Shown: piece after piece, positions 61,200-64,000 of the stretch
How positions within the stretch are numbered: the stretch's first letter is position 1
Layout of the letters: every line of letters starts with the position of its first letter
Assembly: GCA_944323425.1 (NCBI GenBank)
Contig: CALUSL010000002.1
Span: 62,001 to 126,000 of the forward strand
Length of the DNA stretch: 64,000 nt
Reading direction: 5' to 3'
Source of the DNA: Candidatus Gastranaerophilales bacterium
GTDB taxonomy: Bacteria; Cyanobacteriota; Vampirovibrionia; Gastranaerophilales; Gastranaerophilaceae
Notes under the pieces: model-generated
Seen by the model: only the letters and a program-made list of their open reading frames with translations
What the model was told of the DNA's origin: nothing
Databases searched by the model: none
Made by a program: the position numbers and the translations under genes

Positions 61200-62132
61200 A
61201 TGCATGAATTTTACGGCACTGACAAAAGATACAATCAGTTTAGCGCTTATTTAAAACATAAATTCGGTCAAAAAGTATACAAAATAACTCTTGACGCGGG
61301 TTTTAACTGTCCGAATCGTGACGGAACAATATCTACCGGAGGATGTATATTTTGTGATGACGGAGGAAGTTTTTCGCGTGCACATTCGAATTTACTAACT
61401 ATAGAAGAACAAATTCAAACGGGCATAAAAAATCTGTCTGAAAAATTTAAAGCACAAAAATTCATGTCGTATTTTCAGGCATACACAAATACTTACAAAC
61501 CCGTAGAAGAGCTTGAAGAAATATACAACTCAGCACTAAATCACCCTGATATAGTAGGTATATCTATAGGAACACGTCCTGATTGTGTTGATAAAAAAAA
61601 GTTAGATTTGATTGCCTCTTATACAAAGAATTATGAAACATGGATTGAATACGGTCTGCAATCAGTGCACGACCGTACACTACAATACATAAACCGCGGA
61701 CATGATTACAAAACATTTGAACATGCCTGTGAAGAAACTAAGAAAAGAGACATCAAAGTTTGCGTGCATGTAATACTTGGACTTCCGTATGAGACAAAAG
61801 AGGACATGCTAAAAACAGCAAAAACATTGGCAAATCTGGGAGTTGACGGAGTAAAAATACATGACCTGTGTGTAATGAAAAACACCAAACTCGCAAAAAT
61901 GTATGAAGAACAAGAAATAGCACTACTTGAAGAAGATGAATATGTTTCTCTGGTTTGTGATTTTCTCGAAGTACTGCCACCGGAAACAACAATCCACCGC
62001 CTCGCCGGAAACGGACTACAAGAACTAAAAATTGCTCCATTATGGCTTAATAAAAAATTTGAAATATTAAATAAAATTGACAGAGAGCTCATAAAGAGAA
62101 ATTCGTGGCAGGGAAAACGCTACAAAAATTAA
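61200..62132 (+). CDS. Radical SAM protein, YhcC/TIGR01212 family
   Basis: ITLDAGFNCPNRDGTISTGGCIFCDDGG carries the cluster cysteines (CX7CX2C), the family-specific spacing of YhcC-like proteins. IGTRPDCVD, EYGLQSVHDRTLQYINRGHD, VHVILGLPYETKEDML and IHRLAGNG fit the family. From the ATG at 61200 it has 310 residues; an upstream TTG at 61164 is inside the zinc-ribbon gene and less likely. The substrate of the family is not established. The gene is closely linked to the zinc-ribbon gene. Confidence 0.85.
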   Translation: MHEFYGTDKRYNQFSAYLKHKFGQKVYKITLDAGFNCPNRDGTISTGGCIFCDDGGSFSRAHSNLLTIEEQIQTGIKNLSEKFKAQKFMSYFQAYTNTYKPVEELEEIYNSALNHPDIVGISIGTRPDCVDKKKLDLIASYTKNYETWIEYGLQSVHDRTLQYINRGHDYKTFEHACEETKKRDIKVCVHVILGLPYETKEDMLKTAKTLANLGVDGVKIHDLCVMKNTKLAKMYEEQEIALLEEDEYVSLVCDFLEVLPPETTIHRLAGNGLQELKIAPLWLNKKFEILNKIDRELIKRNSWQGKRYKN

Positions 62133-62186
62133 ATAAATTGGAAGTGTAATTTTTTTCTTTTCTGCCAATCTTTGCTTATAAAAGCC

Positions 62187-63506
62187 CTATCCTATAAAAT
62201 TATATTCTTCAATGAGTTTTTTAGCCCAGCTGAAAATGTTGATTAATTCATAAGGTTTGGGCAGATACAAGTCTGCACCGGTATTTAATATCATTTTTTT
62301 ATCATGTACAACTGTCGACATTATAATTTTTATATTTTTATAATCAGAACTTTTTTTCAGTTTCTGCGCAATAGTTAACCCCAACAAACTGTCGTCAGCA
62401 CCAGCATCAAGAATAACCAGCGCCGGTGAAAAGTTTCTTATTGTTTCAAAAGTTTTGTCAAAATCGGTTATAGCCTCTGTTTCGTACCCCTGCAATTCTG
62501 CAGATGTTTTCAGCAAGAGATTAAGAGCTGCATCCGGTTCGATTATGAGTATTTTGTTATTATAGCTTTTTTGTTTTACAGCATCTGCAGCACTGATTTT
62601 AGGTCTTTCCATTATAAACCCTGAGCCGGGTTTTGTTCTTGCCAGTTTATAAGTATTATACAGGTCATTTATTGCTGTTTTTACACTGTTATAAACCTTA
62701 TACTCGCCCGAAATTATTCCTATGCTTGTTGAAACAAGAGTAATTCTTTTTCCTGCATTATCATCTCCGCGGAGAATAATATATCCTTGATTTGCATCTT
62801 CGTCCGAATAAAACTTGTCCACAATCGTATCAAATGCATAAGTCAAAAATGAAGCTATATGTTCAGCTTTGTATGTGTTTGTTAAAATCAAAAATTCGCC
62901 GTAAGCCAGCTCGCCCAGATAATCTGTTTCATCAAGCGTTGATGTAATTATAGCGGTATATGTTTGAACCATTTTATCCGCTGCAAGTTCCCCGTATATT
63001 TCTTTGTAAAATTCAAAATCATTTATTTTGATAAGTAAAGCAGCCCAGTTTTTGTTTTCCTTCAATATTCTATTAAAAATTTTCAAGGAAATCTTTGAAT
63101 CCGGCAGTCTAGTTTTTTCATTCAAATAACTTTCATAATATCTTCTCAAATGAGCATTTATTCTTGCACTAAATTCCTCTGAATCAATTGGTTCACTTAG
63201 ATAATCATCAGCACCTGCCTCAAGAGCTTTTAGTTTGTCCTGAAGATCGTCAGATTTTGAAATGGTAATTACAATAGGTCTTGAGGTATAACTCAACATT
63301 CTGATTTTTTTACAAGCTTCATCAAGTGTCAAATCAATACTGTCAGATATCAAAACCAAATCCGGTTCATACTCATATAACAGCTCAAAACCCTCCTCTA
63401 TTTTTGATGTAACAAAGGCACTGATGCCGTTTTGCTCAAGAATACGTCTGTATTTTGTGGAGAGTTCTTTTCTTTTATCCAAAATGAGAACAACTTTTGA
63501 GAGCAT
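62187..63506 (-). CDS. Response regulator with pseudo-receiver, degenerate GGDEF and receiver domains
   Basis: The 439-residue protein has REC1 (1-120), a GGDEF-like domain (about 130-310) and REC2 (about 315-439). In REC1 the phosphoacceptor position is Ser54 (PDLVLIS, with Asp55 next), and the usual KP is EP (YLSEPID). In the GGDEF domain the signature reads AYGEF, so it should not make c-di-GMP. REC2 keeps ALVILD and LPKPYEL. The gene is 4 bp or less from the kinase gene and is its likely partner; the output may be protein contact. Confidence 0.8.
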   Translation of the reverse strand: MLSKVVLILDKRKELSTKYRRILEQNGISAFVTSKIEEGFELLYEYEPDLVLISDSIDLTLDEACKKIRMLSYTSRPIVITISKSDDLQDKLKALEAGADDYLSEPIDSEEFSARINAHLRRYYESYLNEKTRLPDSKISLKIFNRILKENKNWAALLIKINDFEFYKEIYGELAADKMVQTYTAIITSTLDETDYLGELAYGEFLILTNTYKAEHIASFLTYAFDTIVDKFYSDEDANQGYIILRGDDNAGKRITLVSTSIGIISGEYKVYNSVKTAINDLYNTYKLARTKPGSGFIMERPKISAADAVKQKSYNNKILIIEPDAALNLLLKTSAELQGYETEAITDFDKTFETIRNFSPALVILDAGADDSLLGLTIAQKLKKSSDYKNIKIIMSTVVHDKKMILNTGADLYLPKPYELINIFSWAKKLIEEYNFIG

Positions 63507-64000
63507 TTACTTGCCCCCCTGTATCTTTTTGCTGCACTGATTTGTATAAGACGCCGCAGGCAGCGTTATTGTAAAAATTGTGCCATGGTCATCAGGTTTC
63601 GTTGAACTTTCTGCAATTATTGAACCATTCATTTTCTCAACAAGATTTTTTACGATAAATAAGCCGAGTCCGCTGCCCTGGGTTTTACTGGTCAGGTGAT
63701 TTTCAATCCTTGCAAACTTTTCAAAAATTTTATCAAGATTTTCTTTAGAAATACCTGTGCCATTGTCTTTTACTGCAATACGAACATTGTTTTCATGGTT
63801 GTTTGCCGTAATTTTCACTGTAGAATTTTGTTCTGAATATTTTGCCGCATTATCTAAAATATTAATCATTATTTGCTGAAATTTATTTTCATCAACGAGT
63901 GCAGGCATTATATCTTTTTCACATTCAAAAATAAAATTATGCGACTTGTATTGATTTTTTACAATCATCAATGACTGCTCAATCTGATTTTTTATATTAA
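63507..64000 (-). CDS. Sensor histidine kinase, C-terminal part (cut by window edge)
   Basis: The frame runs on to 64000 without a start, so the sensor and HisKA parts are missing here. The N box ILDNAAKYS, G1 VKDNGTGISKENLDKIFEKF and G2 GSGLGLFIVKNLVEKMNGS of the HATPase_c domain are present. The last 35 residues hold a polar tail (TNQCSKKIQGGK). It is directly followed by the regulator on the same strand. The signal sensed cannot be told. Confidence 0.9.
   Translation of the reverse strand, partial: NIKNQIEQSLMIVKNQYKSHNFIFECEKDIMPALVDENKFQQIMINILDNAAKYSEQNSTVKITANNHENNVRIAVKDNGTGISKENLDKIFEKFARIENHLTSKTQGSGLGLFIVKNLVEKMNGSIIAESSTKPDDHGTIFTITLPAASYTNQCSKKIQGGK

Noticed and set aside
1-64000. 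CRISPR array
   Set aside because: No series of regularly spaced identical repeats with unique spacers was found; the only strong tandem repeat is the two-unit 125-bp repeat at tRNA-Gly.

Overview
The window is AT-rich, gene-dense bacterial chromosome with housekeeping content. It has Gram-negative-style peptidoglycan genes, a flagellin, SMC/ScpA, and biotin genes, and no photosynthesis genes. Three traits point, by inference, to a non-photosynthetic relative of Cyanobacteria (Melainabacteria/Vampirovibrionia, probably the gut order Gastranaerophilales). These are efp next to accB, nusB next to ftsY, and several proteins carrying a short N-terminal F-x-G/A-type tag (for example ISFGA, ISFSG, RPAFKARF). 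No rRNA or marker-gene alignment was possible, so the placement is tentative.

Layout. 1-5003: surface-glycan glycosyltransferases (two tandem GT-C paralogues, the first cut by the window edge, a DPM1-like GT2, and a divergent GT-C). 5014-7349: two small unknown proteins, then nusB-ftsY. 7434-15932 (minus): leuS and a five-gene murF-mraY-murD-ftsW-murG block with overlapping genes. 16016-22383 (mostly plus): an FtsB/DivIC-like protein, smc-scpA, a membrane protein, and a compact HepT/MntA-like toxin-antitoxin pair. 22411-32452 (minus): secA, ctpA, recJ, an unknown duplicated-domain protein, fixC-fixX, and efp-accB. 32588-34551 (plus): metallophosphoesterase, rimI, bioY. 34605-35733 (minus): a coiled-coil protein and coaD. 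36114-50613 (mostly plus): a processive GT2, an rRNA/tRNA m5U methyltransferase, a sigma-70 factor (minus), a coiled-coil protein, the CCA enzyme, tRNA-Gly followed by a 125-bp tandem repeat, hydrolase, YhcH, pheT, LysM amidase, HEAT protein, tatD, tlyA. 50617-56685: a ribbon-helix-helix-like microprotein with twin palindromes, tRNA-Glu, a two-gene unit with an HEFRH metallopeptidase-like protein, valS, and flagellin with a sigma-28-like promoter and a CsrA-type leader hairpin. 56941-64000: prs, gltX-bioG-bioC, a zinc-ribbon microprotein, a YhcC-type radical SAM protein, and a two-component pair cut by the right edge.

Themes. Biotin recurs: BioG/BioC start its synthesis, BioY imports it, and AccB is its carrier. 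Envelope growth is served by the mur/fts block, FtsB, the amidase and the glycosyltransferases. Translation is served by four aminoacyl-tRNA synthetase genes, EF-P, RimI, RNA methyltransferases, the CCA enzyme and two tRNAs. The least ordinary items are the 65-residue HepT-like protein with MntA, the flagellin control region, the repeat arising in the 3' end of tRNA-Gly, and a regulator in which one receiver and the GGDEF domain have both lost key residues.
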